Shown here: one piece after another, positions 45,853 to 56,008 of the stretch | Numbering within the stretch: the first letter of the stretch is position 1 | Layout of the letters: each line of letters begins with the position of its first letter | Assembly (NCBI GenBank): GCA_029933125.1 | Contig: JAOZOU010000007.1 | Coordinates: 79,007-143,006 of the forward strand | Reading direction: 5' to 3' | Source: a bacterium | GTDB lineage: Bacteria; Arandabacterota; Arandabacteria; Arandabacterales; Arandabacteraceae | Length of the DNA: 64,000 nt | The notes under the pieces: generated by a model | Told to the model about the DNA's origin: nothing | The model's input: only the letters and a program-made list of their open reading frames with translations | Database searches by the model: none | Position numbers and translations under genes: made by a program

Positions 45853-48327
45853 ATGCGTCGCATGGTTGCTCTCATTTTTATCGTTCTCGTTTTCGGCACC
45901 TTGGTCGAAGCAGCTGAGATTCCGTCCTATCATAGTTACCTGGACTTTCTCTTGGCCTCACCCGGAAGCATGGGCTACGGGCTCTACGGCTATGCAAATC
46001 CAGCAATGGCCAGGCAAACCGATTTTGGTGACATACTCTTTGCGTGGTCAGATGCTACTGCGGCCAATCCTTACGCGAACGATCTTTCGGGCGGAACAGA
46101 CCTTGATCGGTGGGGAATCTTCTCGGGGATGTTCAACGGCTTCCTGGGTTTTGGTGCTATCCATGAGAGTAACGCGTGTGTCGGCGATGTAACCGACTAC
46201 CGCATAAGCTTCTCTTTTGGAGATCGTAGTAAGAGCTTTGGCATTGGCTATGGCTGGTCAACTGGTGATACCGATGTTTACCAAAGGGCCAATCTCTGGA
46301 CACTTGGTTCAGTCTTGCGACCAGTGCCCTATCTTTCCATGGGTCTCTGGGGAAGCTTCGCAACGGATGGTAGCAATGCTGGGGAGGGTTGTGCAGACAT
46401 AGGAATTCGCCCGTTTGGAAATGAGAAGGTGACCCTTTTTGCTGACTATGCTCTTCAGAAAGATCAGCGCATCAAGGATGGTGCCTGGAGTACAGGTGCA
46501 GTGTTTGAGCCTCTGCCTGGACTTAGGATAACAGGGCGGTACTTCGACACGCATCGTTTCACAGTTGGGTTAAGCATTGGACTCGGTCGGCTGACGGCGT
46601 CGTCCCAGGCACATTATGACGATAACAAGCATCATGCCTATACAACGTATGCAGTCCGCCTCGGTGGCATTGATCGCAGTTTCATAAAGAAAGCTTTCAC
46701 GCGACGCAAGAATTATCTCGAGCTCAATCTCAAGGGTCAGGTCAAGTATCAGCGCTATCGCCTCTTTGACAAGTCAAACACCCTTCTTGATCTGCTTGAT
46801 GCAATTGATGCAGCAGAGGAAGATCCATCTATTACGGGGATTGCCATAAATACAGGCGGCATGAACATCAATTGGGAGCTCGCCTGGGAGATAAGGCAGA
46901 AGCTTGAGGAGTTCAAGCGTTCGGGTAAGCGTGTTGTCATATTCCTTGAAGACGCAACCTTGCCAACCTATCACTTCGCTTCTGTCGCAGATCGTATCGT
47001 ACTGGATCCAACCGGTGAAATCGCTCTGCTCGGTATGAGGTTTGGGAAATTCTATCTCAAGGGGACGCTTGAGAAGCTGGGACTCGGTTTTGACGAGTGG
47101 CGCTTCTTCAAGTACAAGTCAGCCTATGAGACGTTTTCGCGTGAGAAGATGTCAGAGGGTGACGAGGAGCAGCTTAAAGCGATTATTGATGACTTCTACG
47201 ATCTTGCAAGAAGCGAGATCTGCGAATCGCGAGGATTTTCTCCCGATGAGTTCGACCGCCTTGTAAATGAAGGCTACTTCTTTACTCCAGATGAAGCTCT
47301 TGAATCTGGCCTTGTCGATACCCTTGGTAGATGGGATGAGGTAAAGAAAACAATTGAAGAGCTTGAGGGTGGCTCCAAAAAGATGATCAAACCCTCGAGG
47401 CTTGCACGCTATTCTCAGCTTCATGATGACTACTGGGGTGAGCCGCCGCGTATCGCGGTTATCTATGCGCTCGGCGCCTGCGCGATGGAAAGCGGTATCA
47501 AGGCAAGGAGTCTGTCGAAGCTCATCGATCGCATCGCTGATGCCAAAAGCATAAAGGCTGTTGTCTTCAGAGTGGATTCACCTGGCGGCAGTGCGATGGC
47601 ATCCGACATCGTTGCTGAGGCTCTAAAGAAATGTTCGGAGAAAAAGCCCGTTATTGTCTCCCAGGGTTGGGTCGCAGGAAGCGGTGGCTACTGGATATCG
47701 ATGTATGGCGATACTATCGTAGCAGCTCCCAATACGATAACAGGTTCGATTGGTGTGATAGGTGGATGGATCTATAACAAGGGACTTAAGGAGCGCCTCG
47801 GCATGAGCACTGACCTTGTCAAAGTTGGTGAGCATGCAGACTTAGGCTTTGGCATCCCACTTCCTCTCCTTGGCACAATCCCCGATCGCAATCTTACTTC
47901 TGACGAGAGAGCCAATGTGGAGCATGACATCAAAAGCTTCTACAAGAAATTCGTTGAGAAGGTTGCAGAGGGAAGGCACAAGAGCCCGGATGAGATTGCC
48001 AAAATTGCTCAGGGCAGGGTCTGGTCTGGAATTGATGGGCTTTCCATAGGCCTTGTTGATGAGATTGGTGGAATCGAAAGAGCAATTGAGATTGCCAAGG
48101 CTAAGGCTGGTATAGCTCCCGAGATAAAGGTTAATCTCATCCAGTTTCCTCAACCTCCGCTTCTCAATATGAATATCTTCATGCCGAAGCTCTTTGGCAT
48201 GAAACTTAAGAGCGATCCAGCTCTTGAATATCTTCACTTCCGCATCGAGCATAATGGCGAAGCATTACCCATGATCCCGCTCGATGTGATGGATGCTATT
48301 GACGACTATGAAGGTCCACAGATGTAA
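45853..48327 (+). CDS. sppA: Signal peptide peptidase SppA with long N-terminal barrel-like region
   Basis: An 824-residue protein. Following a signal peptide (MVALIFIVLVFGTLVEA), about 280 residues show repeated aromatic, alternating strands (LTASSQAHYDDNKHHAYTTY; VTLFADYALQKDQRIKDG), which suggest an outer-membrane-like beta domain not found in E. coli SppA. Two S49 peptidase domains follow: the first has the general-base lysine in FKYKSAYETF (about 421-430), and the second has DSPGGSAMASDIV and the nucleophile serine in VAGSGGYWIS (about 607-616), the SppA Ser-Lys dyad spaced by ~190 residues. GCGAAAGGAGGTAG precedes ATG 45853. Likely periplasmic or outer-membrane quality control. Confidence 0.85.
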   Translation: MRRMVALIFIVLVFGTLVEAAEIPSYHSYLDFLLASPGSMGYGLYGYANPAMARQTDFGDILFAWSDATAANPYANDLSGGTDLDRWGIFSGMFNGFLGFGAIHESNACVGDVTDYRISFSFGDRSKSFGIGYGWSTGDTDVYQRANLWTLGSVLRPVPYLSMGLWGSFATDGSNAGEGCADIGIRPFGNEKVTLFADYALQKDQRIKDGAWSTGAVFEPLPGLRITGRYFDTHRFTVGLSIGLGRLTASSQAHYDDNKHHAYTTYAVRLGGIDRSFIKKAFTRRKNYLELNLKGQVKYQRYRLFDKSNTLLDLLDAIDAAEEDPSITGIAINTGGMNINWELAWEIRQKLEEFKRSGKRVVIFLEDATLPTYHFASVADRIVLDPTGEIALLGMRFGKFYLKGTLEKLGLGFDEWRFFKYKSAYETFSREKMSEGDEEQLKAIIDDFYDLARSEICESRGFSPDEFDRLVNEGYFFTPDEALESGLVDTLGRWDEVKKTIEELEGGSKKMIKPSRLARYSQLHDDYWGEPPRIAVIYALGACAMESGIKARSLSKLIDRIADAKSIKAVVFRVDSPGGSAMASDIVAEALKKCSEKKPVIVSQGWVAGSGGYWISMYGDTIVAAPNTITGSIGVIGGWIYNKGLKERLGMSTDLVKVGEHADLGFGIPLPLLGTIPDRNLTSDERANVEHDIKSFYKKFVEKVAEGRHKSPDEIAKIAQGRVWSGIDGLSIGLVDEIGGIERAIEIAKAKAGIAPEIKVNLIQFPQPPLLNMNIFMPKLFGMKLKSDPALEYLHFRIEHNGEALPMIPLDVMDAIDDYEGPQM

Positions 48328-48570
48328 GGAGGATTCAACAATAGAGCTTTGAAGTGACCACTCGATTCGAGATAACCACCTTTGGCAGGGATTAGGGGAT
48401 GAGGTTAGAAAGAGTTGGGAAAAGATAGGAATCGCAAACGCGAAGGGATTGCCAATCCACATAGAGAAGCCTAGAGAATCCGAAGAAACCAAAGAAAGCC
48501 CAAGGAAGACCATTAAGAGAAAGCGCAGTTCGAAGATGAAGGTGACTCAAACGATCTCTGGGGTAGAGCA

Positions 48571-49596
48571 ATGAAGGCTATGGTTTTAACCAGGCTGAGT
48601 GATCTTACGAAGAATCATGAGCCTCTTGAGCTTCTTGACATGCCTGTGCCCGAGCCGGGTGAAGGAGAGATTCTCATAAAGGTGGCAACATGTGGTGTAT
48701 GTCACACTGAACTTGATGAGATCGAGGGACGCACCCCTCCCAAGTTGCCAGTGATTCTCGGACATCAGGTTGTGGGAAGGGTTGACAGGCTCGGAAGCAA
48801 TGTAAATCGCTTCAGGGTTGGTGATAGGATTGGAGTTGCCTGGATTTACTCTGCATGCGGCAGGTGCAAGTTCTGTCGCTCGGATCGTGAAAACCTCTGT
48901 GCAGATTTTAAGGCAACAGGTCGTGATGCTGATGGCGGCTATGCTGAGTACATGGTGGTTGACGAAAACTTTGCCTATCCTATACCAGAGAGCTTCGACG
49001 ATGCTGAGGCGGCTCCATTACTCTGCGCAGGTGCTATTGGACTTAGATCCCTCAGGCTGACCAACCTCAAAGATGGTGATCTCCTCGGACTCACTGGCTT
49101 TGGGGCATCCGGACACCTTGTGCTCAAGATGGCAAAGCATATGTTTCCATCTACACGCATCTATGTGTTTGCACGCAGCGAGCACGAAAGAGAGTTTGCT
49201 CTTGAGCTCGGTGCAACTTGGGCTGGCGATACGACCGATACGGCTCCAGAAAAGCTTGGTGCCATTATAGATACCACACCTGTCTGGAAGCCTGTTATTG
49301 AGGCCTTGAGGAATCTTGCTCCAGGTGGAAGGCTCGTCATAAACGCTATTCGCAAGGAAGACGTCGACAAAGACTACCTGCTGAGACTCGACTACCCTGA
49401 GCACCTCTGGCTTGAGAAGGAGATAAAGAGCGTTGCGAATGTTACTCGTAAAGATGTAAGTGACTTCCTCAGACTGGCGTCAGAGATGAAACTCAAACCC
49501 GAAATTGAAGAGTTTGATCTCCTCGACGCTAATCGTGCTCTTCTCGAGCTTAAGCATCGTAAAATACATGGTGCCAAGGTGTTACGAATAAGCTAG
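48571..49596 (+). CDS. Zinc-dependent alcohol dehydrogenase (MDR family)
   Basis: A 341-residue medium-chain dehydrogenase. The catalytic zinc ligands are in CGVCHTELDE and GHQVVGRV. The four structural-zinc cysteines lie in CGRCKFCRSDRENLC. The Rossmann part has GLTGFGASGHLVLKMA, an NAD(P) loop. The C-terminal pattern (YPEHLWLEKEIKSVANVTRK, then LLELKHRKIHGAKVLRI) is of the AdhP-like group. It would oxidise an alcohol or reduce an aldehyde; substrate unknown. It follows sppA by 243 bp on the same strand and is followed by the kinase pair. Confidence 0.88.
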   Translation: MKAMVLTRLSDLTKNHEPLELLDMPVPEPGEGEILIKVATCGVCHTELDEIEGRTPPKLPVILGHQVVGRVDRLGSNVNRFRVGDRIGVAWIYSACGRCKFCRSDRENLCADFKATGRDADGGYAEYMVVDENFAYPIPESFDDAEAAPLLCAGAIGLRSLRLTNLKDGDLLGLTGFGASGHLVLKMAKHMFPSTRIYVFARSEHEREFALELGATWAGDTTDTAPEKLGAIIDTTPVWKPVIEALRNLAPGGRLVINAIRKEDVDKDYLLRLDYPEHLWLEKEIKSVANVTRKDVSDFLRLASEMKLKPEIEEFDLLDANRALLELKHRKIHGAKVLRIS

Positions 49597-49789
49597 CAAA
49601 CCTCCCTTCAGTGCTGGTGCCTCGCTCGCGAGAGCTTCCATTTGCGCCCTCCTTTTGTAGCTGATTTCCCTAAAGTGAACAAGACAGGTTTCGATAAAAC
49701 ACTAGGGTGTGTTTGTCGTATTGGGATCTGGGGATGTCGGCTTTTGTGGTTTGTTTGTTGAGGTAGCTTAGCAGGTATGGTGGAGTTAT

Positions 49790-51547
49790 GTGGGAATGTT
49801 AGGAACCAAAAGGTTGGCTAACCTGATATATCCCAAGCGGCTACCGATAAGGGGTAAGCTCATATGGATAGTTGTCATCACAAATGGGGGTGCCCTCCTT
49901 CTTCTCGTTACAGCCCTCACCATTTATGAACTCACCATCTTCAGACAGGACATTTCGTCAGATCTTTCAAATACGGGGGAGCTTCTTGCGAGTAGCTTGC
50001 GAGATGCTCTTCGATCACGTGATGCGACGGCTGCCCGGCAGCTCCTTCAGGCAGCTGAATGCGACAATCGCATAGCTCGGTGCACAATCTACGATGCCGA
50101 TGGAAAGCCTCTGGCAGCATTTGACCATTTTGGCTCAACACATGGAGGATTCAGTCAACTCCCTCTCGTATCGCATTTTGTCTCTCATGCTCTAATTAAG
50201 CGGATCCCCGTCATCTCACGTGGTAGAAAAATTGGAGAGATTTATCTTGAAGGTGATGTATCGGGACTTGAGACAAGGATAAGGTCTTATCTTTATATGG
50301 CCGCAGGTGTGGCACTTATCTCTCACCTTCTCGTTATCCTGGCTTCATCGCGCTTGCAAGGTCTCATCTCCGAGCCAATAGCCACTCTCGCGAGCGTTGC
50401 CAGAAGAATTACAACTCAAAAGGATTATTCACTGAGGGCAACTGAGGTAACGGATGATGAGGTAGGCGAGCTAGTAACAGCCTTCAATCAAATGCTTGCC
50501 GAGATCCAGACCCGCGATAAGGCCCTGCGCGAAAGCGAGGAGCGCTATCGTACTCTTGTTGAGCACCAGCAAGAAGGCCTTGGCGTCGTAGATCCAAATG
50601 AATACTTTGTGTTTGCCAACTCAGCTGCTCACGAGATCTTCGGTGTAGCCAATGGTGAGCTCGTTGGCAGGTGCCTTAGTGAATTTGTTGATGAGGCAGG
50701 CTTTGAACTCGTGAGGAAGCAGACACGTCTCAGGCCAAGCGTAAGAAGAACAACCTATGACCTCGAGATAATCCGACCTGATGGTGAGCGCAGGGTTATT
50801 CTCGTTACAGCGAGCCCAAGGTTTGATAAGCAGGGACGCTTCATCGGCACATTTGGAGTCTTCCGCGACATAACCGACCGCAAGTGTGCTGAAGAGCGCT
50901 TGAGGGAAGGTCTTAGGGAGAAGGAAGTACTCCTAAGGGAAATCCACCATCGGGTAAAGAATAATCTTCAGGTGATCTCTAGCCTCCTTTATCTCCAGTC
51001 AAGAAGCATAGCTGATGGCAAGGCACTTGAGATTTTCAGGGAGGGCCAGAATCGAATCAAATCCATGGCACTCATTCATGAAGCACTCTATGGATCGCAG
51101 GACCTTGCTTTCATTGATCTTTCACAATACATCCGAAGTCTTATTGGTTTCCTCAGGGCATCCTACAACGCTGGTGACGAGATAGGCTTCCAAATCGACG
51201 TTGCAGATGTCAGCTTGAGCATTGATTCAGCCATCCCGTGTGGGCTCATCATCAACGAACTTGTCACGAATTCTCTCAAACATGCTTTCCCGGATGGTAA
51301 GGGCAACTTCTGGATAAAGGTGAGCCCAATCGATGAAACCAGATTCGAGATGGTTGTCAAAGACGACGGTGTTGGATTACCTCCCAATCTTGACATTGAG
51401 ACAACACCTACACTTGGGCTTCGTCTGGTTAAGAGTTTGGTGAGGCAGATGAACGGGAGTCTGGAGGTTAAGAGCATTGGTGGTACGCACTTTCGTATAC
51501 GCTTTAGTGACACAGCTGCGAGGAGGTCGGTACCATGCAATCTCTGA
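49790..51547 (+). CDS. Membrane sensor histidine kinase, HisKA_2 type
   Basis: A 585-residue membrane kinase. Order: a transmembrane helix (WIVVITNGGALLLLVTALTI), a ~130-residue sensory region, a second helix (~165-190, YMAAGVALISHLLVILA), a HAMP domain (SEPIATLASVARRITTQKDY), a PAS domain (about 245-370), then the HisKA_2 dimerisation helix with LREIHHRVKNNLQVISSLLY (phospho-acceptor His near 386) and an ATPase domain (IINELVTNSLKHAF, DDGVGLPP, GLRLVKSL). GTG 49790 has GGTGGAG upstream. Its last 13 bases overlap the hybrid regulator/kinase gene, so the two likely form one pathway. Confidence 0.88.
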   Translation: MGMLGTKRLANLIYPKRLPIRGKLIWIVVITNGGALLLLVTALTIYELTIFRQDISSDLSNTGELLASSLRDALRSRDATAARQLLQAAECDNRIARCTIYDADGKPLAAFDHFGSTHGGFSQLPLVSHFVSHALIKRIPVISRGRKIGEIYLEGDVSGLETRIRSYLYMAAGVALISHLLVILASSRLQGLISEPIATLASVARRITTQKDYSLRATEVTDDEVGELVTAFNQMLAEIQTRDKALRESEERYRTLVEHQQEGLGVVDPNEYFVFANSAAHEIFGVANGELVGRCLSEFVDEAGFELVRKQTRLRPSVRRTTYDLEIIRPDGERRVILVTASPRFDKQGRFIGTFGVFRDITDRKCAEERLREGLREKEVLLREIHHRVKNNLQVISSLLYLQSRSIADGKALEIFREGQNRIKSMALIHEALYGSQDLAFIDLSQYIRSLIGFLRASYNAGDEIGFQIDVADVSLSIDSAIPCGLIINELVTNSLKHAFPDGKGNFWIKVSPIDETRFEMVVKDDGVGLPPNLDIETTPTLGLRLVKSLVRQMNGSLEVKSIGGTHFRIRFSDTAARRSVPCNL

Positions 51548-53871
51548 GGGTGATGGTGGTTGAGGATGAAAACATTGTTGCACTTGAGATCGAAGATAGG
51601 CTCAAGAGGCTTGGCTATAGTGTTTGCGGAATGGTGCCATCTGGTGAGAAAGCAGTTGAGATGGCTCTCGAGGTGAAGCCTGATCTCATCCTGATGGATA
51701 TCCATCTTGCTGGAAACATTGACGGCATCGCGGCAGCAAGATTGATATGTGAGCGGCAGGATATACCGATCGTTTTCCTTACGGCTTATGCCGACGAGAC
51801 GACAGTTGAAAGAGCCAAAGAGGTTAGTCCCTATGGCTACATCGTGAAGCCCTTTGATGAGCAGGATCTTCGCACCACAATCGAATTGGCAATTTCCAAA
51901 CATGACTTAACAAGGAAGCTCAAGGCAGGCGAACAGTGGCTAACCGCAGTTCTTTGTAGCATCGGAGATGGCGTTATAGCTGTAGACGCTGCAAGGCGCA
52001 TTAGTTTCATCAATCCTGTAGCCCAGAGGCTCACCGGATGGAGTGAGACCGAAGCCCTCGGCAAGGACATCGATTCGGTCTATGATGTTATGCCTCTGTC
52101 TTGTGAGCAAAGTGGGGGTGAGCGAAAGGGGGCTCTGGATAACCTTGGCTGGGAAAAGTGTCTTATCCTCAAGGCACGGAATGGGGAGATATTTCCCATC
52201 GAGCAGATATTTTCACCGATCATAGGTGAAAGAGGCCGGGATGTTGGTGCAGTTTTCGTCTTTCGTGATATTAGCGAGAGGCTTGAAGCCGAGCAAACGA
52301 TCAAGCAGGAGCGCGATCGGGCTCAGCAATACCTCGACGTGGCTCCCATTCTCATGATTGCCCTCAATGATAGGGGAGAGATTACACTCGTGAATCGTAG
52401 GGGCTGCGAGTTGCTTGGCTGCAATGAGGGTGAGCTTATTGGCAAGAACTGGTTTGAGAATTTTATCCCTGAAGAAGATAGGGCTGGGCTTGAAGAGATC
52501 TTTAACAGGCTTCTGGCTGGTGTGATGGATTCGGTCAAGCAGCATGAATGTAGAATAGTCACTGCTACCGGTGAACGCATTATTATCTGTCATGCAACGC
52601 TCATAAAGGCACATGATGGTAAACCAACTGGTATCCTGCTTGCTGCAGAGGATCTCACGGAGCAGCGCAAAACGGAGAAGGAAAGGGAACATCTTCAGGC
52701 TCAACTTTACCAGGCGCAGAAAATGGAAGCGATAGGAACGCTTGCAGCCGGGGTTGCCCATGATTTCAATAATCTTCTTACAGCCATCAGGGGGAACGCC
52801 GAACTTCTGCTTTTCAACCTCGAGGAAGGCAATCCCATACGCAACGATATTGAGCAGATAAAGAAAGCTGCCGAGCGAGCTGCAAGTCTTACTCGTCAGC
52901 TCCTGGTCTTCAGTCGCAAGCAACCGATGAAGTTTGGCGAGGTTGATCTCAATCGCATAGTCTCGGGAATGAGGGATATGCTCGAAAGGCTTATCGGTGA
53001 AAACATCACGATGGAGATTAACCTCGAAGAGGATCTCCCGACAATTCAGGCTGATGGCGCCGCTCTGGAACAGATTATCCTCAATCTATCGGTCAATGCT
53101 CGGGATGCAATGCCACATGGAGGTATCTTGACAATTAGAACCGAGAAATCTACCCGCGCAGCATCACCTCAGTCCTCTGACTCACCAGAGGCAACCTATG
53201 TTAGGCTCATTGTTGAGGATACGGGTATTGGAATGGATCGAAATGTTCTCGAGCACGCTTTGGAACCTTTCTTTAGCACCAAAGAGACTGACAAGGGTAC
53301 AGGGCTGGGTCTTTCGGTAGTCTATGGCATTGTCAAGCAGCATGGGGGCGAAATTGGCATCGAAAGCAGTCCAGGCGAAGGGACAAAAGTTACAGTCACC
53401 TTGCCGGCATCAGCGAGTGCCCGAGCCGAAGCATTCGAAGAGACCTCAGAGGTAAGTGAAATCAAGGGACGAGGAGAGAAGGTGCTTGTGGTTGAGGATG
53501 ATGAAGACGTCAGGACTTTCCTTACGAGGCTTCTCGGTGAGCAAGGCTATGAAATCAAGCAAGCGGGCTCGATAGCTGAAGCCTTAAAGGCTGTAGATGG
53601 TAGTGATGAGATTGATCTTGTTCTGAGCGATGTTGTCCTACCAGATGGAAGTGGCCTCGATCTTGTTGACGAGCTCATCAAGCGCTCACCCGATACAGCG
53701 ATTGTCTTAAGCAGTGGGTACATAGATGAGAAATCAAGGTGTGGGGAAGCTTACGCGAAGAAGATTCCTTTCATCCAGAAGCCATACTCACTACCCGAGC
53801 TTCTCTCCGTCATACGCAGTACAATTGACTCCAAGCAAAAGGCTCGCGAGACGATCGAGGCAGTTTCATAG
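51535..53871 (+). CDS. Hybrid kinase: REC-PAS-PAS-HisKA-HATPase-REC
   Basis: A 778-residue hybrid sensor kinase. The N-terminal receiver has acidic pocket ED and phospho-acceptor Asp55 (DLILMDIH). Two PAS domains follow (about 130-250 and 260-370). The HisKA helix carries LAAGVAHDFNNLLTAIRGNA (His about 409), then the ATPase domain has ILNLSVNARDAMP, DTGIGMDR and GTGLGLSVVYG, the CckA-like subgroup. The C-terminal receiver (VLVVEDDEDVR; DLVLSDVVLPDG with Asp near 699) ends the protein. It can receive phosphate from the upstream kinase and pass it on. No DNA-binding output domain is present. Confidence 0.88.
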   Translation: MQSLRVMVVEDENIVALEIEDRLKRLGYSVCGMVPSGEKAVEMALEVKPDLILMDIHLAGNIDGIAAARLICERQDIPIVFLTAYADETTVERAKEVSPYGYIVKPFDEQDLRTTIELAISKHDLTRKLKAGEQWLTAVLCSIGDGVIAVDAARRISFINPVAQRLTGWSETEALGKDIDSVYDVMPLSCEQSGGERKGALDNLGWEKCLILKARNGEIFPIEQIFSPIIGERGRDVGAVFVFRDISERLEAEQTIKQERDRAQQYLDVAPILMIALNDRGEITLVNRRGCELLGCNEGELIGKNWFENFIPEEDRAGLEEIFNRLLAGVMDSVKQHECRIVTATGERIIICHATLIKAHDGKPTGILLAAEDLTEQRKTEKEREHLQAQLYQAQKMEAIGTLAAGVAHDFNNLLTAIRGNAELLLFNLEEGNPIRNDIEQIKKAAERAASLTRQLLVFSRKQPMKFGEVDLNRIVSGMRDMLERLIGENITMEINLEEDLPTIQADGAALEQIILNLSVNARDAMPHGGILTIRTEKSTRAASPQSSDSPEATYVRLIVEDTGIGMDRNVLEHALEPFFSTKETDKGTGLGLSVVYGIVKQHGGEIGIESSPGEGTKVTVTLPASASARAEAFEETSEVSEIKGRGEKVLVVEDDEDVRTFLTRLLGEQGYEIKQAGSIAEALKAVDGSDEIDLVLSDVVLPDGSGLDLVDELIKRSPDTAIVLSSGYIDEKSRCGEAYAKKIPFIQKPYSLPELLSVIRSTIDSKQKARETIEAVS

Positions 53872-53982
53872 AGACTGATAGAAGGATCGGAGCACGAAAT
53901 TCTTTCAAGGTGGGCGGCTTGGGAGCCGTAGGAATGGTAAACAGGTCCTTGTCATAGACAAACTCCAAGGGGGCAAGCCGTT

Positions 53983-54540
53983 ATGTTGCTTTTCTTGATC
54001 ATCGTTGCAGTAGCAGTACTCATCATTGCTGGAATGTACAACGCACTGGTGAGGAAGAAAAACATGGTTGCCAATGTCTTTGCAACAGTGGATGCCATAC
54101 TTAAGAAACGCTACAATCTGATTCCAAATCTCGTTGCCGCTGTCGAGGAGTACATGAAGCACGAGCGGCATCTTTTGACCGAAGTCACTCGCCTCAGGGC
54201 GAAGGCTCTTTCCGGTGATGCCTCGGATGAAGACAAGATAGATATCGATCGCCATATCTCCAAAGCCATAAAGGGCATTCTTGTTGCTGTTGAGAATTAT
54301 CCACAGCTTAAGGCCAATGAAAATTTCATGCATCTTCAAATGACGCTCAACGAGCTTGAAGAGCAGATCGCAGCAGCAAGGCGTGCCTACAATGCAGCCG
54401 TCACTGATTACAATAACGCCGTTGAGATGTTTCCAACGAATATCGTTGCCAGCCTTTTCAATTATCGGCGCAAGCGCCTCTTTGAAATAAGCCCACAAGA
54501 ACGCAAAGTTGCCGATGTCCATGCCCTGTTTCAACGGTAG
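53983..54540 (+). CDS. lemA: LemA family protein
   Basis: A 185-residue LemA protein: one N-terminal transmembrane helix (LLFLIIVAVAVLIIAGMYNA) and a long helical bundle (NVFATVDAILKKRYNLIPNL; LNELEEQIAAARRAYNAAVT) matching the family's conserved core NxLVxxRNxVxxAxxxIDVxLKRRxxLIPNLV. It ends in NIVASLFNYRRKRLFEISPQ. Function is unclear but it is tied to the envelope. It comes 112 bp after the hybrid kinase and 71 bp before a DUF3137 gene, a common pairing. Confidence 0.92.
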   Translation: MLLFLIIVAVAVLIIAGMYNALVRKKNMVANVFATVDAILKKRYNLIPNLVAAVEEYMKHERHLLTEVTRLRAKALSGDASDEDKIDIDRHISKAIKGILVAVENYPQLKANENFMHLQMTLNELEEQIAAARRAYNAAVTDYNNAVEMFPTNIVASLFNYRRKRLFEISPQERKVADVHALFQR

Positions 54541-54611
54541 ATCTGAGTTTGAGATAGGGTGGAGTTAAAAGGCAGTTAGTACCTGGGGTGGAGTCGAAGG
54601 CAAGACAGGAG

Positions 54612-55670
54612 ATGGCAGTGACGCTTCGCAGTGACGCTGAGTTCGCTCATTTCTTTGCAACTGTGCTTCACAGGGAGCTAAGGGAGCTTGAGAAAACTCG
54701 GCTAAGACTCATGAAGAAGGTAAGGGTGCTGATCGGTGTCTGCCTTGGTGTCATTGGACTTGCTGCAATGGTGGGGAAAGCGTACGACATATTGGCTGGT
54801 TCACTCATTGTCTCAGGAGTTGCAGTCGGTGGGATTGGTTGCTTCTTCTACAAGTTCCTTATAAGTGAGTATGTTCATCAATTCAAGATCCGCGTAATAG
54901 ATAAAATCGTAAAATTCATCGATCCAGGACTTACATATTGGCCTAATGGACACATATCCGCCGTTCGATTCAACTCGTCGCGGATTTTCGAGAGATATCC
55001 TGACCGCATGCGTGGCGATGATCTCGTCGAAGGAAAGATTGGTGAAACGAAGGTTGCTTTCTCAGAGGTACATGCGGAACATAAAACCGAAACAGTGGAT
55101 CGGTACGGCAATCGCAGGAGGCGCTATTCAACCATTTTTAAGGGACTCTTCTTTATTGCTGGTTTCAATAAGCGCTTCTACGGGAAGGTGGTTGTACTTC
55201 CTGATACAGCTGAGCACTTGCTTGGCGACTTGGGCTCACTTCTTCAGTCAGTCAACACTTCGAGGGGCCAATTTGTCAAGATGGACGATCCCGAGTTTGA
55301 GAAGTACTTTGTTGTCTATGCAGATGATCAGATAGAGGCCCGCTACGTGCTCTCGCCGAGTCTCATGAAGAGGATAGTGGAGTTCCGCAAGAAAACCGGC
55401 AAGCGAGTCTATCTTTCATTTGTGGGTTCTGAGGTTTTTGTGGCGATTCCCTACAGGCGGAGTCTCTTCGAGCCACCGGTCTTTAGCAAGGTGACCAGTT
55501 TCAAGAATGCTCAGCACTACTATGAGGATCTCAAGCTGGCGATTGGGATCGTGGATGATCTCAACTTGAATACACGCATCTGGACAAGACTGCCGAGCGA
55601 GGTCATACCCCATGAGCATGGTAAAGGGTATCACCGCGCATATGGTCTCTACCCGGGACCAAGCATGTAG
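54612..55670 (+). CDS. DUF3137 membrane protein, partner of LemA
   Basis: A ~352-residue protein of the DUF3137 type, often beside LemA as here. Two close transmembrane helices (VLIGVCLGVIGLAAMVG; LAGSLIVSGVAVGGIGCFFY, about 36-85) are followed by a large cytosolic part with the family signatures YWPNGHISAVRFNSS, GETKVAFSEVHAEH, IFKGLFFIAGFNKRFYGKVV and PEFEKYFVVYADDQIEARYV. The start is uncertain: ATG 54612 directly abuts GGAG, GTG 54618 has AGGAG at good spacing, and 54588 is the furthest upstream. Role unknown. Confidence 0.85.
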   Translation: MAVTLRSDAEFAHFFATVLHRELRELEKTRLRLMKKVRVLIGVCLGVIGLAAMVGKAYDILAGSLIVSGVAVGGIGCFFYKFLISEYVHQFKIRVIDKIVKFIDPGLTYWPNGHISAVRFNSSRIFERYPDRMRGDDLVEGKIGETKVAFSEVHAEHKTETVDRYGNRRRRYSTIFKGLFFIAGFNKRFYGKVVVLPDTAEHLLGDLGSLLQSVNTSRGQFVKMDDPEFEKYFVVYADDQIEARYVLSPSLMKRIVEFRKKTGKRVYLSFVGSEVFVAIPYRRSLFEPPVFSKVTSFKNAQHYYEDLKLAIGIVDDLNLNTRIWTRLPSEVIPHEHGKGYHRAYGLYPGPSM

Positions 55671-56008
55671 CAAATCGGTTCCAGACTCGGGCATCATGGT
55701 TGGGCTCAAGGCTTGCGTGGTTCCTTTGCGAGCCCAAAGCGGCACGGACAGGCTTGATCCTCACTGTCAAAGGTGGTGCAGCCCTGCAATGAGCTGATGG
55801 GATGCCCATTATGCCATCCGCCAGAGGGCGAAATCTTGACAACATGCTCCAACCCTGGTAGTTGTGAACCCGAACCAGAGCAGAGTCACATGTTCGGGTA
55901 CAGGTGGCATATTGGATGCATTCTGGAAGGCTGGCCTAGAATAAGCCAGTCTCTTGAACGACTCACGTTCTGGATGCCAGGTTTCTGTAATCGGTCTTGG
56001 GTTCGACC
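55671..56008. other. 338-bp stretch without a recognisable gene
   Basis: Contains an 8-bp inverted repeat, TTGGGCTC and GAGCCCAA, separated by 22 bases near 55700-55740, without a T-run. A GGTTCGGG/CCCGAACC-type pair lies near 55866-55900. No gene is visible. Confidence 0.4.

Noticed and set aside
53886..53912. Further copy of the dispersed repeat after the hybrid kinase
   Set aside because: GATCGGAGCACGAAATTC is similar, but too short and diverged to separate from chance.
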